DNA of 64,000 nt. It comes from Streptomyces sp. NBC_01216. GTDB lineage: Bacteria > Actinomycetota > Actinomycetes > Streptomycetales > Streptomycetaceae. Positions 33,701 through 40,849 of this stretch are shown here, in pieces (positions within the stretch are counted from its first letter, which is position 1; every line of letters starts with the position of its first letter). The position numbers were made by a program, and so were the translations under genes. Location of the stretch: assembly GCF_035994945.1 (NCBI RefSeq), contig NZ_CP108677.1:1116001-1180000 (forward strand), given 5' to 3'. The notes beneath the pieces are model-generated. The model did not search any database. It saw only the letters and a list, made by a program, of their open reading frames with translations, and was not told the DNA's origin.

Positions 33701-35105
33701 CCTGCGTCTCTGTGAGAAGCGCACCGTTACTGAAGTGCAAGTTCGCCGCGCTACTGCAGGTCGTCGGTGAGATCTTCTGGTCCACCGTCATGAGCTTCTT
33801 GGACCACGACCCCGAGGTGTTCGACCAGTTACTCGAGGAACTGATGGCGTAGTTCCCGGAACCGATCCGGTAGAGGTCAACCGGCTCGGCCTTCGCCTCG
33901 GCCCAGTACACGGCGCCGACACGTGCTGAGAACGACGTACTGATGATCTGCTTGCCGTTGTAGAAGGACATCGGGAAGCTGAACAGCAGACGCCGCACGC
34001 CGATGCCCGAGCACTCAGGGGCGTTGTAGTTGGACGGACACTTGCCCATGCCCGCGTGCCCCGAGTACTTCCAGTCCTGCTCCGACGGCATCCCGGACAT
34101 GACAGAAGTCCAGGCTGTCGTACCCGTGGTCCGTGGAACGGGGTCGATCACCACCGGGTAGCTGGTGTTCTCCCCTCGCAGGAGCTCAACATCCGGCGAG
34201 AGGCTGATCCTGCCCTTGGCCACTTCGATGCCGACGGAAGCCTTACGGCCTCCGTCGGCCGGGTCCAGAACCGGGTCCGCGCTCGCAGATTCATCCGCCG
34301 AACCCATGGCCCTCATCGCCGCAGCCGTCGCGGTGGAAGCAGGGTCGGCCGAGTCCCACATCACGGCCCTACCCGATTCGAAAACGCTGCCGCCCACCGC
34401 AGAGTCGACTGCCCTCAGTGCGCCGCTCGCCGTCTTCGTGACCGTCAGCCCCTTCGTGGAAAGCCCAAGTTCCAGCCTATCCAGCTCGGGATTGGCGGCC
34501 GCCTCGGCCGTCTTCACGACGAAGTAGTGCGAGAAGCCCTCTACGTCAGCGCGGACCACCAGGTCAACGCCGGGAAGAACTTCCGCATAGTTCGCCGTGC
34601 TCCCCTCGACCTTCGGCTTCGGGAGTATTCCTTCCGGCCAGGTCAGCGCGTACTCGCGACCGACCCGCCGCATGCGGACGAACGGCCCCAGACCACCGTC
34701 GGAAAACTGCAGATCGACCGTGGCTGCCTTCGGCGACCAACTGCCATCGCTCTTCTTGACGAGCGTGCCATCGACCGGTATCCAGGCACTGCCCCGCCTT
34801 GTCCGCACGGGCTGCGCATACTCGTGAGCCGTGAATGACCCGTCCGCGTTCGCGAACACCTCCCGGCGCTCACGCCGCAGGTTGGCGATCTCCACCGGGT
34901 GACCGCTCGCTTCGGCAGCAGCCCTGGCCAGTTCCTCGCTGAGCGCCTCACCCGATTCCGCGGCAGCGCTCACAGCGCTGCCAAGAGGTGCAGCACTCGA
35001 ATCTTGGGCAGAGGCTGGCATCACTGCCGCACCGCCTGCTGTCAAGGACGCCGCTGTGACGACGACCCCATACGCCGCCCAACGGCGACGTCTTAACCAC
35101 CCCAT
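30777..35105 (-). CDS. Large secreted LamG/VCBS-repeat protein, partner of Rhs
   Basis: A 1442-residue protein from the ATG at 35105. The signal peptide (MGWLRRRRWAAYGVVVTAAS, then AVMPASAQ) chooses this start over one 14 codons upstream. Residues about 630-830 carry four to five FG-GAP/VCBS-like repeats (PLAGDWDGGGIDTIGMYD, VVGDWDGDGKDTVGVW, IAGDWNGDGIDTIGMH), a Ca-binding propeller-type pattern. Two LamG (concanavalin-like) domains follow at about 1040-1200 (SFSVSAWVKPEALDRD) and 1270-1430 (VSYTVSARVRLSTLDAQ). It is an exported adhesive protein. Being 108 bp upstream of rhs in the same direction, it may help display or deliver the toxin. Confidence 0.78.
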   Translation of the reverse strand: MGWLRRRRWAAYGVVVTAASLTAGGAAVMPASAQDSSAAPLGSAVSAAAESGEALSEELARAAAEASGHPVEIANLRRERREVFANADGSFTAHEYAQPVRTRRGSAWIPVDGTLVKKSDGSWSPKAATVDLQFSDGGLGPFVRMRRVGREYALTWPEGILPKPKVEGSTANYAEVLPGVDLVVRADVEGFSHYFVVKTAEAAANPELDRLELGLSTKGLTVTKTASGALRAVDSAVGGSVFESGRAVMWDSADPASTATAAAMRAMGSADESASADPVLDPADGGRKASVGIEVAKGRISLSPDVELLRGENTSYPVVIDPVPRTTGTTAWTSVMSGMPSEQDWKYSGHAGMGKCPSNYNAPECSGIGVRRLLFSFPMSFYNGKQIISTSFSARVGAVYWAEAKAEPVDLYRIGSGNYAISSSSNWSNTSGSWSKKLMTVDQKISPTTCSSAANLHFSNGALLTETQAAANGGLSTLSLGLKAKDESTYYGWKRICGNSYLSVNYNTPPAQISTSLMSTNPGGKCVVDAAKAPYVDELPQLKTEARDSDNSASYSDQVKVQFQVFYNDKDGVEKSYYADSVYKAPSPGTLFSHTVLQPPLGSGVGMWEPAAKTFHLRNTATAGFPDTKPTFTSGGTVPLAGDWDGGGIDTIGMYDPATSTFRLRNQNTGPDLPPFRYGNVGDIPVVGDWDGDGKDTVGVWRPSNHSFYLANRLGSSAADVPPFVYGATGMTPIAGDWNGDGIDTIGMHDPAHIMIYLRNSNTGGGNHHEIRYGSSGDKPVVGDWNKDNVDTVGVWRPSTHYFYLNNQNTDNITDLSFVYGADSMMPLSGNWIDNSGIPSRTRISWQARAFDGEAWGPWSSANAGRCVVELDTGTPQAPDVLGAPYKDDEVWRSGVGRPGTFTFESIDETIETEVVGYKYRFDDEQEKSIATSDGQARSVTWTPPTWGLHTLTVTSVNAASRTSAETNYQFKVVDDGPVGQWNLGDPLASQKAAEEMGRHAAAVGPGVLFGAEGPGVKPGVTSPDSAAKLNGTSDAYLTVREDDPLKNSAVVDSTQSFSVSAWVKPEALDRDRAVISQDGPDNANFVLGYDASDNKWVFEAPGTGGATTTSWRVQAVGTPVPGNWVHLTGIYDANASGGPKISILVDEQPAVTAARPTSNQQGGDFQIGRSKTDGVYGANFQGAIADVRAYTRVVTTDEIKRFQDYMPARKAYWDFETVEGDGVPNQHSGGEALHLDGPTPYTLPDPILDPEPSLPAMSGQSYMLFDGVDDWAGTAQPVVAGDVSYTVSARVRLSTLDAQKSQAVLSLPGQNTDRLVVRYDAGTQRWQLVLRASDTLGAQQTVVNYSGPPPTVDNSGNHIAVVYDAVTRRVSLYIDGESSRDDVRLDKSPWPSTGGLQVGRTVKGAEAEYLAGAVDEVRVYAGALDQVGINLIASLNPNTTI

Positions 35106-35308
35106 GGCCCCCACAGCCCCTTCATAGAGAACGCAAAGTCTGCACAATCAGCCGGGACGCTACCTAGGGAATGACCGTTGAACACTGCGAATTCAGTTGC
35201 CACTTACACCGGAACCGCCCTTCCGGGACATAATGACCACGTGATCAATCTCACGCCCTCAGCCCTCGGCGCTTCGGATGCCTGATCGCACGGCAATCTG
35301 ACCGGTGG

Positions 35309-35433
35309 TGAGCGACAGAGGGCCCTGGGACCAAGTTGGTCGGTGACATCACCCACCTGCCCACCGCCGAGGGCTGGCTCTACCTCGCCTGCCAGCTGAA
35401 CCTGGCCACCCGCGAGATCGTCGGCTATGCCTT
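35309..35433 (+). pseudogene. IS3-type transposase fragment (catalytic core piece)
   Basis: The frame reads KLVGDITHLPTAEGWLYLAC, then QLNLATREIVGYAL. It is the segment around the first catalytic Asp of an IS3 OrfB. It has no start, a stop (TGA) immediately upstream, and ends abruptly at about 35433 where a different transposase tail begins. Confidence 0.7.
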
Positions 35434-35539
35434 GGCGATCAACAACCGGCCCCGCAAGGTCGGTTGGCGGAGGCCAGCCGAGGACTTCGAAGAGCAACTA
35501 CGCGCGCTGCAACAGCCCGGTGTTGCAACGACTGGTTGA
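35434..35539 (+). pseudogene. IS30-type transposase C-terminal fragment
   Basis: In the same frame the reading changes to INNRPRKVGWRRPAEDFEEQ and ends GVATTG followed by TGA. This is the typical tail of IS30-family transposases, in which the Leu expected after RPRK is missing here. The join to the IS3 fragment gives a chimeric 67-codon frame that is not a real gene. Confidence 0.65.
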
Positions 35540-35621
35540 ACTCGCCGAATGCACGTCGACCCGGTTTCGCCAATGAATAGGGAACGCGCTGCGGCAGAGC
35601 TGCGGACGCACTGGATCATGC

Positions 35622-35831
35622 TTCGACAACGCCGCCGCGGAGGGTTCCTGGACCCTGCTCAAAGAAGAGATCGGCACCCGCACCTGGCCCGACCGGGCCA
35701 CCGCCCGCGCCGAGGTCTTCAACTTCATCGGGGCCTTCTACAACCGCCGCCGCCTGCGCAAGCAGAAGCTCTTCGGTTTCCTCACCCCGGCCAAGACCAG
35801 GCAGCGACATCAGCACGCCCTCGCGGCATAA
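35622..35831 (+). pseudogene. IS3-type OrfB C-terminal fragment
   Basis: The frame begins FDNAAAEGSWTLLKEEIGTR and runs through NFIGAFYNRRRLRKQKLFGF to a TAA at 35829-35831. It is the C-terminal quarter of an IS3 OrfB and includes the catalytic Glu (in AAAEG) and the YNRRR block. With 35309-35433 it may once have formed one gene from which the middle was deleted. Confidence 0.7.
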
Positions 35832-35849
35832 CGAACGAGTGTCCGAGAT

Positions 35850-36510
35850 CACGGGAGACTTCGGTAGGCATCATCGCCCGCCACCCAGGATGCGGCAACG
35901 CCGGCGTCCAGGGCGCGGCCGATCATGCGGGTGGCGAGTGCGGGTTCGTGGCGAAGGCAACGCTGCCGGGTATGCCTGCGGCCCGGCAGCGGGCCGGGTC
36001 CTCGGCCCAGGAGCACGGAACCTACAGCTTCCGGTCGATGGCCGCGTGTCCGAGCGGATGGAGTAGGCGAGGTAGACGGCGACCTGGCTGTTCTCGATCC
36101 GTCCGGCGGTACCGGTGTACGGGCGCTGCACACCCGCTGTGTGCGTGCCCTTCTTCAGGTCGCCGGTCTCGCCCACGAGCAGGAACGCGTCCTCGTGACG
36201 CAGGTGCTCGGCAACGAAACCTCGGATGTCATCACGTACCGCGTCGGCGTCTCACATGGCCCTCGACAGCAGGTGCCGCAGACCATGGGGGCCGCGTCCC
36301 CGGCATGCTCGGCGAGCGTCCAGCAGTCCTTGCGCGGTAGACCCGACAGCAACCCGAGCACAAACGCCCGTGCCCGGCGGCGGGGTTCCACCCGGACAAA
36401 CTGTCCCGCGATACGGCCCATCAGAGCCTCGTACGCTTCCTGCCACCAGGCAGGATCTACGCTGTGGCCCGCGGCCACCGTCTGACACTCTGTCTTCACA
36501 CACCGATGAT
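35850..36510 (-). pseudogene. IS701-family transposase remnant, frameshifted and truncated
   Basis: Read on the minus strand, one frame gives WWQEAYEALMGRIAGQFVRV and LGLLSGLPRKDCWTLAEHAG. Another gives VGETGDLKKGTHTAGVQRPY, then TGTAGRIENSQVAVYLAYSI, and a third reads HEPALATRMIGRALDAGVAA. Together they follow the IS701 transposase N-terminal half in order but in at least three frames, so several indels have occurred. The C-terminal half is absent. Confidence 0.7.
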
Positions 36511-36518
36511 CACCGGAG

Positions 36519-37694
36519 GCCGCACCCGTTCCCGGGACCAGCCCCGACCAGCAAGATCGCAATCTACTGCTGACGGACCGGCGGCTGCTGGCCGCCATCG
36601 ACGGACGGGTACTGGACCGGCTGCGATCACCTCGCGCCCAAGCGCGGGAGGTGGCCTGGCTGCAGGCCGCCGAGCGGGGCGAGGGCATTCCCGCGGCCCG
36701 GGCCGGGGGACGTGCACTGCCCGGTCTGGTCCTGGATCTCGACGCCACGCTGATCACCTGCCACTCGCAGAAAGATCAAGCTGCCCCGACCTACAAGGGT
36801 GGCTTCGGCTTCCACCCGCTGATGTGCTTCCTGGCCAATACCGGCGAGGGGTTGTCCGGGCGCCTGCGACCCGGCAACGCCGGAGCCAACACGACCGCCG
36901 ATCACAACGCGGTGCTGGACGACGCTCTCGCACAGATCCCCGTCGCCCACCGGCACGGCACCGACATCCTCGTCCGCACCGACAGTGCGGGATCCGCGAA
37001 AGCCTTCCTCGCCTACGTCCGAGACGTGCGGAAACGAGGAATCCGTACCTTCTTCTCCGTCGGATACGCCATCACCGAGCCCCTCCGCCGCGCTGTCCGG
37101 GCCATGCCCGACCGCCTCTGGCATCCCGCCCTGGACCAGAACGGGACCCTGCGTGATGGCGCCGAGGTCGCCGAGCTGACCGACCTGGTCGACCTGACCG
37201 GCTACCCGGACGGCACCCGCGTCATCGTCCTCCGCGAGCGACCGCACCCCGGAGCACAGCTGTCCCTGTCCGACCAGGACGAGGGCTTGCGGCACCAGGT
37301 GTTCCTCACCGACACCCCGTACTCCGGAGGCGGTTCCGCCCAGTTCCTGGAGGTCCGTCACCGCGGACATGCCACCGTCGAGGACCACATCCGGTGCGGC
37401 AAGACCACCGGCTTCGGCCGCTTCCCCTCCCGCCACTTCGCCATCAACGCCGTCTGGCTCGAACTCAGCCTCACGGCGATCGACCTCCTCGCCTGGACCC
37501 GCGTCCTGCTGCTGGGCGGCGAACTGGCAACCGCCGAGCCGAAGAAGCTCCGCTACCGGCTCCTGCACCCCGCCGCCCACCTCACCCGTGGCGGCCGACG
37601 CCTCCACCTGCGGATCTCCGCCACCTGGCCATGGCGACACGAACTCGCCGCCGCCTTCCACCGACTCGCGGCCCTGCCCCGCCCAGCCGGCTGA
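36519..37694 (+). pseudogene. IS1380-family transposase, N-terminus missing
   Basis: The open frame reads DRRLLAAIDGRVLDRLRSPR, then LVLDLDATLITCHSQKDQAA, YKGGFGFHPLMCFLANTGEG and RLRPGNAGANTTADHN, the hallmark of IS1380. The C-terminal half (AVWLELSLTAIDLLAWTRVL) is intact to the stop at 37692-37694. Compared with the family's usual length of about 450 residues, roughly 70-100 N-terminal residues are missing at the junction with the IS701 remnant. A GTG at 36651 could give a 347-residue truncated product. Confidence 0.75.
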
Positions 37695-37848
37695 TCGGCA
37701 TGCCCCCGACCGCCCACGACCCGAGGAACCCCGGAGAACCCGACCACCGCGCCGGGATCCCACCATGCCCACCGACCAGCACCGCACCCAACGACTCTGC
37801 CCGGCTACCCAGCAGCCGCAACTGAAACGGCGAGGCTAGGCTCGCGGT

Positions 37849-38565
37849 ATGACCATGGTCGCGATTCTCAGCGGAGCGGGTATCTCCACGGACTCCGGCA
37901 TCCCGGACTACCGTGGGCCCGACGGGGTGTGGACGCGGGATCCCGAGGCCGAGAAGCTCGCCACGTACGCGCACTACATGGCGGATCCGGAGATCCGGCG
38001 GCGCGCGTGGCGGGTCCGCCTCGACGGGCCGGTGCTGCGTGCCGAGCCGAACGCCGCGCACCGGGCGATCGCCTCCTTCGAGCGGAGCGGGAACCCGGTC
38101 CGTGTGATCACGCAGAACGTCGACGGGCTGCACCAGCTCGCCGGGGTGTCAGAGCGCAAGGTCCTGGAACTCCACGGCTCGGCCCGCTCGGTGGTGTGCA
38201 CCGGCTGCCGGGTCCGCTCCTCGATGAGCGCGGCCCTGGACCGCGTGCGGGCCGGCGAGGACGATCCGAGGTGCCTGTCCTGCGGCGGCGTCCTCAAGTC
38301 GGCCACCGTGATGTTCGGCCAACGGCTCGACCCGGTGGTGCTGGGCCAGGCGCTGTCGATCGCCAAGTCCACCGAGGTCTTCCTCGCCGTCGGCACGAGC
38401 CTCCAGGTCCAGCCGGCGGCGTCGCTGGCGGGCGTCGCCGCCGAGCACGGGGCCCGGCTGATCATCATCAACGCCGAGCCGACCCCGTACGACGCGCTCG
38501 CCGAGGAGATCGTCCGTGAGCCTATCGGTACCTCGCTGCCGGAGGTCCTCGCCCGGTACGGCTGA
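37849..38565 (+). CDS. cobB: SIR2-family NAD-dependent protein deacylase
   Basis: A 238-residue sirtuin. The NAD-binding motif GAGISTDSGIPDYRG lies at residues 8-22, the catalytic QNVDGLHQLAG near 86-96 (His in LHGSA), and a Zn-binding pair of Cys pairs follows (CTGCRVR and CLSCGG). It removes acyl groups from lysines using NAD and produces nicotinamide and O-acyl-ADP-ribose. A second in-frame ATG two codons later is an alternative start. The end of an IS1380-type element lies within about 20-150 bp upstream, so its promoter may be disturbed or supplied by the IS. Confidence 0.87.
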   Translation: MTMVAILSGAGISTDSGIPDYRGPDGVWTRDPEAEKLATYAHYMADPEIRRRAWRVRLDGPVLRAEPNAAHRAIASFERSGNPVRVITQNVDGLHQLAGVSERKVLELHGSARSVVCTGCRVRSSMSAALDRVRAGEDDPRCLSCGGVLKSATVMFGQRLDPVVLGQALSIAKSTEVFLAVGTSLQVQPAASLAGVAAEHGARLIIINAEPTPYDALAEEIVREPIGTSLPEVLARYG

Positions 38566-38591
38566 CACCGGCCGGGCGGGGCGCACCGCGC

Positions 38592-39092
38592 TCAGAACAG
38601 CGCGGCCGGGTCGTCGGCCCCCGCCTCGAAGGCGAGCAGGCGCCGTTTGCGGTCCAGTCCGCCGCCGTAGCCGGTGAGTCCGCCACCCGCGCCGACGACA
38701 CGGTGACAGGGGACGATGATGCCGACCGGGTTCCGGCCGTTGGCCAGGCCGACCGCGCGTGCGGCGCCGGGGTTGCCGAGCTCCTCGGCCAGCTCTCCGT
38801 AGGTACGGGTCTCGCCGTACGGGATACACCGCAGCAGCTCCCACACGCGCAGCTGGAAGTCGGTGCCGACGAGACGCAGGGGGAGGTCGAACTCCTTCCG
38901 CTCTCCGGCGAAGTACCCGTCGAGCTGGCGGATCACCTCGTCGAACGGGCGGGAGTCGGGCACGCCGAAGGTGTCCTCGGGCGGGCGGTGACGCTGACCC
39001 GTCATGTGGACGCGGCTGAGGACGCCGTCGACGGCGACCAGGGTGAGCGGGTCGTAGGGGCTGTCCACGACGGTGTGCTGGACGACAGGCAT
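38592..39092 (-). CDS. ogt: Methylated-DNA-protein-cysteine methyltransferase
   Basis: A 166-residue protein starting MPVVQHTVVDSPYDPLTLVA. The active-site motif is VPCHRVVG with the alkyl-accepting Cys at residue 129, and YGETRTYGELAEELGNPGAA forms the DNA-binding helix-turn-helix before it. It repairs O6-alkylguanine by suicidal alkyl transfer. It begins 14 bp after the Ada-AlkA stop, so the two repair genes form one operon. The much longer upstream frame is an antisense-free shadow of the alkA gene and was rejected. Confidence 0.88.
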   Translation of the reverse strand: MPVVQHTVVDSPYDPLTLVAVDGVLSRVHMTGQRHRPPEDTFGVPDSRPFDEVIRQLDGYFAGERKEFDLPLRLVGTDFQLRVWELLRCIPYGETRTYGELAEELGNPGAARAVGLANGRNPVGIIVPCHRVVGAGGGLTGYGGGLDRKRRLLAFEAGADDPAALF

Positions 39093-39106
39093 GGCGGGGC
39101 GCTTCC

Positions 39107-40576
39107 TCAGTCGGGGAGGTGGTTGACCGGGTGGGGTTCGGTGGCCCAGAGGTACTGGACGGCGTAGGCGCGCCAGGGCCGCCAGAGTGCGGCGCGGGAG
39201 GTGAGGGCGGCCGGAGTGGACGGGAGGCCGAGACCCTGTGCGGCGCGGCGGATGCCGAGGTCGCCGGGGAGGAAGGCGTCCGGGTCGCCGAGCGCCCGCA
39301 TCGCGATGACCTCGGTGGTCCAGGGACCGAATCCGGGCAGGGCGAGGAGCCGTGCGCGGGCTTCGTCCCGGTCGCTGTCGAAGCCGAGGCGCAGCGAACC
39401 GTCGGCGAGTGCCCCGAGCAGCGTGAGCAGGGTGGTCCGTCGGCTGCGGGGCAGGGCGAGCGACTCCGGGTCGAGTTCCGCGAGTGCCTCGGGAGCGGGG
39501 AAGAGGTGGGTGAGTCCTCCCTCGGGGTCCCTGACCGGGTCTCCGTGTGCGGTGACCAGCCGGGCCGCGTGGGTCCGGGCGGCGGCGGTGGAGACCTGCT
39601 GGCCGAGTACGGCGCGCACGGCGAATTCGGCGGCGTCGACGGTGCGCGGCACCCGGCGCCCGGGAGAGGCGTCGACCAGCGGGGCGAGCAGCGGGTCCGT
39701 ACGCAGGTGGCCGTCGACGGCCACCGGGTCGGCGTCGAGGTCGAGCAGCCAGCGGCAGCGGCTGATGGCGATGGTCAGGTCGCGCGAGTCGGTGAGGAAC
39801 AGTCGGCAGGCGATGTGGTCGGGGCGCGGGCTGAGGGCCACGATGCCGTGGCCGTGCGGGAGGCGGAGCGTCCTGCGGTAGGCGCCGTCCCGCCACTCCT
39901 CCACACCGGGTACGGCGGTCGCGGCGAGGTGGCCGAAGAGGTTGGACGGGGCGAGGGGCGCCCGGAACGGCAGCCCCAGCACGATCACGCCTGGCGGGTT
40001 CGGGTCCCGGGACGGGGTGGCGCGGGCGCGCAGTTCGCCGGGGGGCAGGGCGAAGACCTGGCGGACGGTGTCGTTGAAGCTGCGGATCGAGGAGAAGCCG
40101 GCGGCGAAGGCGATCTCGGCCATGGGCAGCGGGGTGGTCTCGATGAGCACCCGTGCGGCCTGGGCGCGCTGGGCACGGGCCAGGGCGAGCGGACCGGCGC
40201 CGAGCTCGGCCAGGAGCTGGCGCTCGATCTGGCGGGTGGAGTAGCCGAGCCGGGTCGCGAGCCCGGGGATGCCCTCGCGGTCGACGACGCCGTCCCGGAT
40301 GAGACGCATGGCGCGGGCCACGAGGTCGGCGCGGACATTCCATGCGGGCGAGCCGGGGCTGGTGTCGGGACGGCACCGTTTGCAGGCCCGGAATCCCGCC
40401 CGCTGACAGGACGCGGCACTGGGGTGGAACACCATGTTCTCGGTCTTGGGCGGAACCACGGGGCAGCTGGGCCGGCAGTAGATCCGGGTGGTCCGGACGG
40501 CCGTGAAGAAGACGCCGTCGAAGCGGGCGTCCCTCGACTTCACGGCCCGGACGCATGCCTCGGTGTCGGTGTGCAT
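39107..40576 (-). CDS. alkA: Ada-type regulator fused to AlkA DNA-3-methyladenine glycosylase
   Basis: A 489-residue fusion beginning MHTDTEACVRAVKSRDARFD; a start four codons upstream (40588) is equally possible. Residues 1-75 are the Ada zinc domain (RIYCRPSCPVVPPKTENMVF, CQRAGFRACKRC), which takes a methyl group from phosphotriesters. About 85-185 is an AraC-type HTH (IPGLATRLGYSTRQIERQLL, IAFAAGFSSIRSFNDTVRQV). The rest is AlkA_N plus the HhH-GPD glycosylase (LPGFGPWTTEVIAMRALGD, catalytic Asp in PGDLGIRRA). The protein can thus sense alkylation, activate transcription and excise alkylated bases. It is followed by ogt in the same operon. Confidence 0.87.
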   Translation of the reverse strand: MHTDTEACVRAVKSRDARFDGVFFTAVRTTRIYCRPSCPVVPPKTENMVFHPSAASCQRAGFRACKRCRPDTSPGSPAWNVRADLVARAMRLIRDGVVDREGIPGLATRLGYSTRQIERQLLAELGAGPLALARAQRAQAARVLIETTPLPMAEIAFAAGFSSIRSFNDTVRQVFALPPGELRARATPSRDPNPPGVIVLGLPFRAPLAPSNLFGHLAATAVPGVEEWRDGAYRRTLRLPHGHGIVALSPRPDHIACRLFLTDSRDLTIAISRCRWLLDLDADPVAVDGHLRTDPLLAPLVDASPGRRVPRTVDAAEFAVRAVLGQQVSTAAARTHAARLVTAHGDPVRDPEGGLTHLFPAPEALAELDPESLALPRSRRTTLLTLLGALADGSLRLGFDSDRDEARARLLALPGFGPWTTEVIAMRALGDPDAFLPGDLGIRRAAQGLGLPSTPAALTSRAALWRPWRAYAVQYLWATEPHPVNHLPD

Positions 40577-40849
40577 GGGTACCAGCATCGGGGACGCGGC
40601 GGCCGTCGGGCTGGCGAGAAAACGACATCGACGTCGATCGGGCCGGGGGACCCGGGCCGCCCGTGCTCCTTCTCCTCGCCGGACCGGTGCCCGCCCCACG
40701 TCGCCGGGCCCCGTGCACTCCCGTCTCGATTTCCTGCCCTGGCAGGCGCAGCATGGAAGGACGGGTTCCGAGACGCATACGGAATTCCGGGGAAGGGGAC
40801 GGGTGAGAGCAGCGTCCGTGATCACTGCCCCAGCGACGAGAAGAGCCCC

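Noticed and set aside
39119..40849. Long open frame on the plus strand running from 39119 into the SpoIIE gene
   Set aside because: It is antisense to the alkA fusion and ogt, shows no domains and a repetitive Gly/Arg/Glu composition; high GC keeps it open. The SpoIIE protein starts at 40850 with a clear membrane helix.
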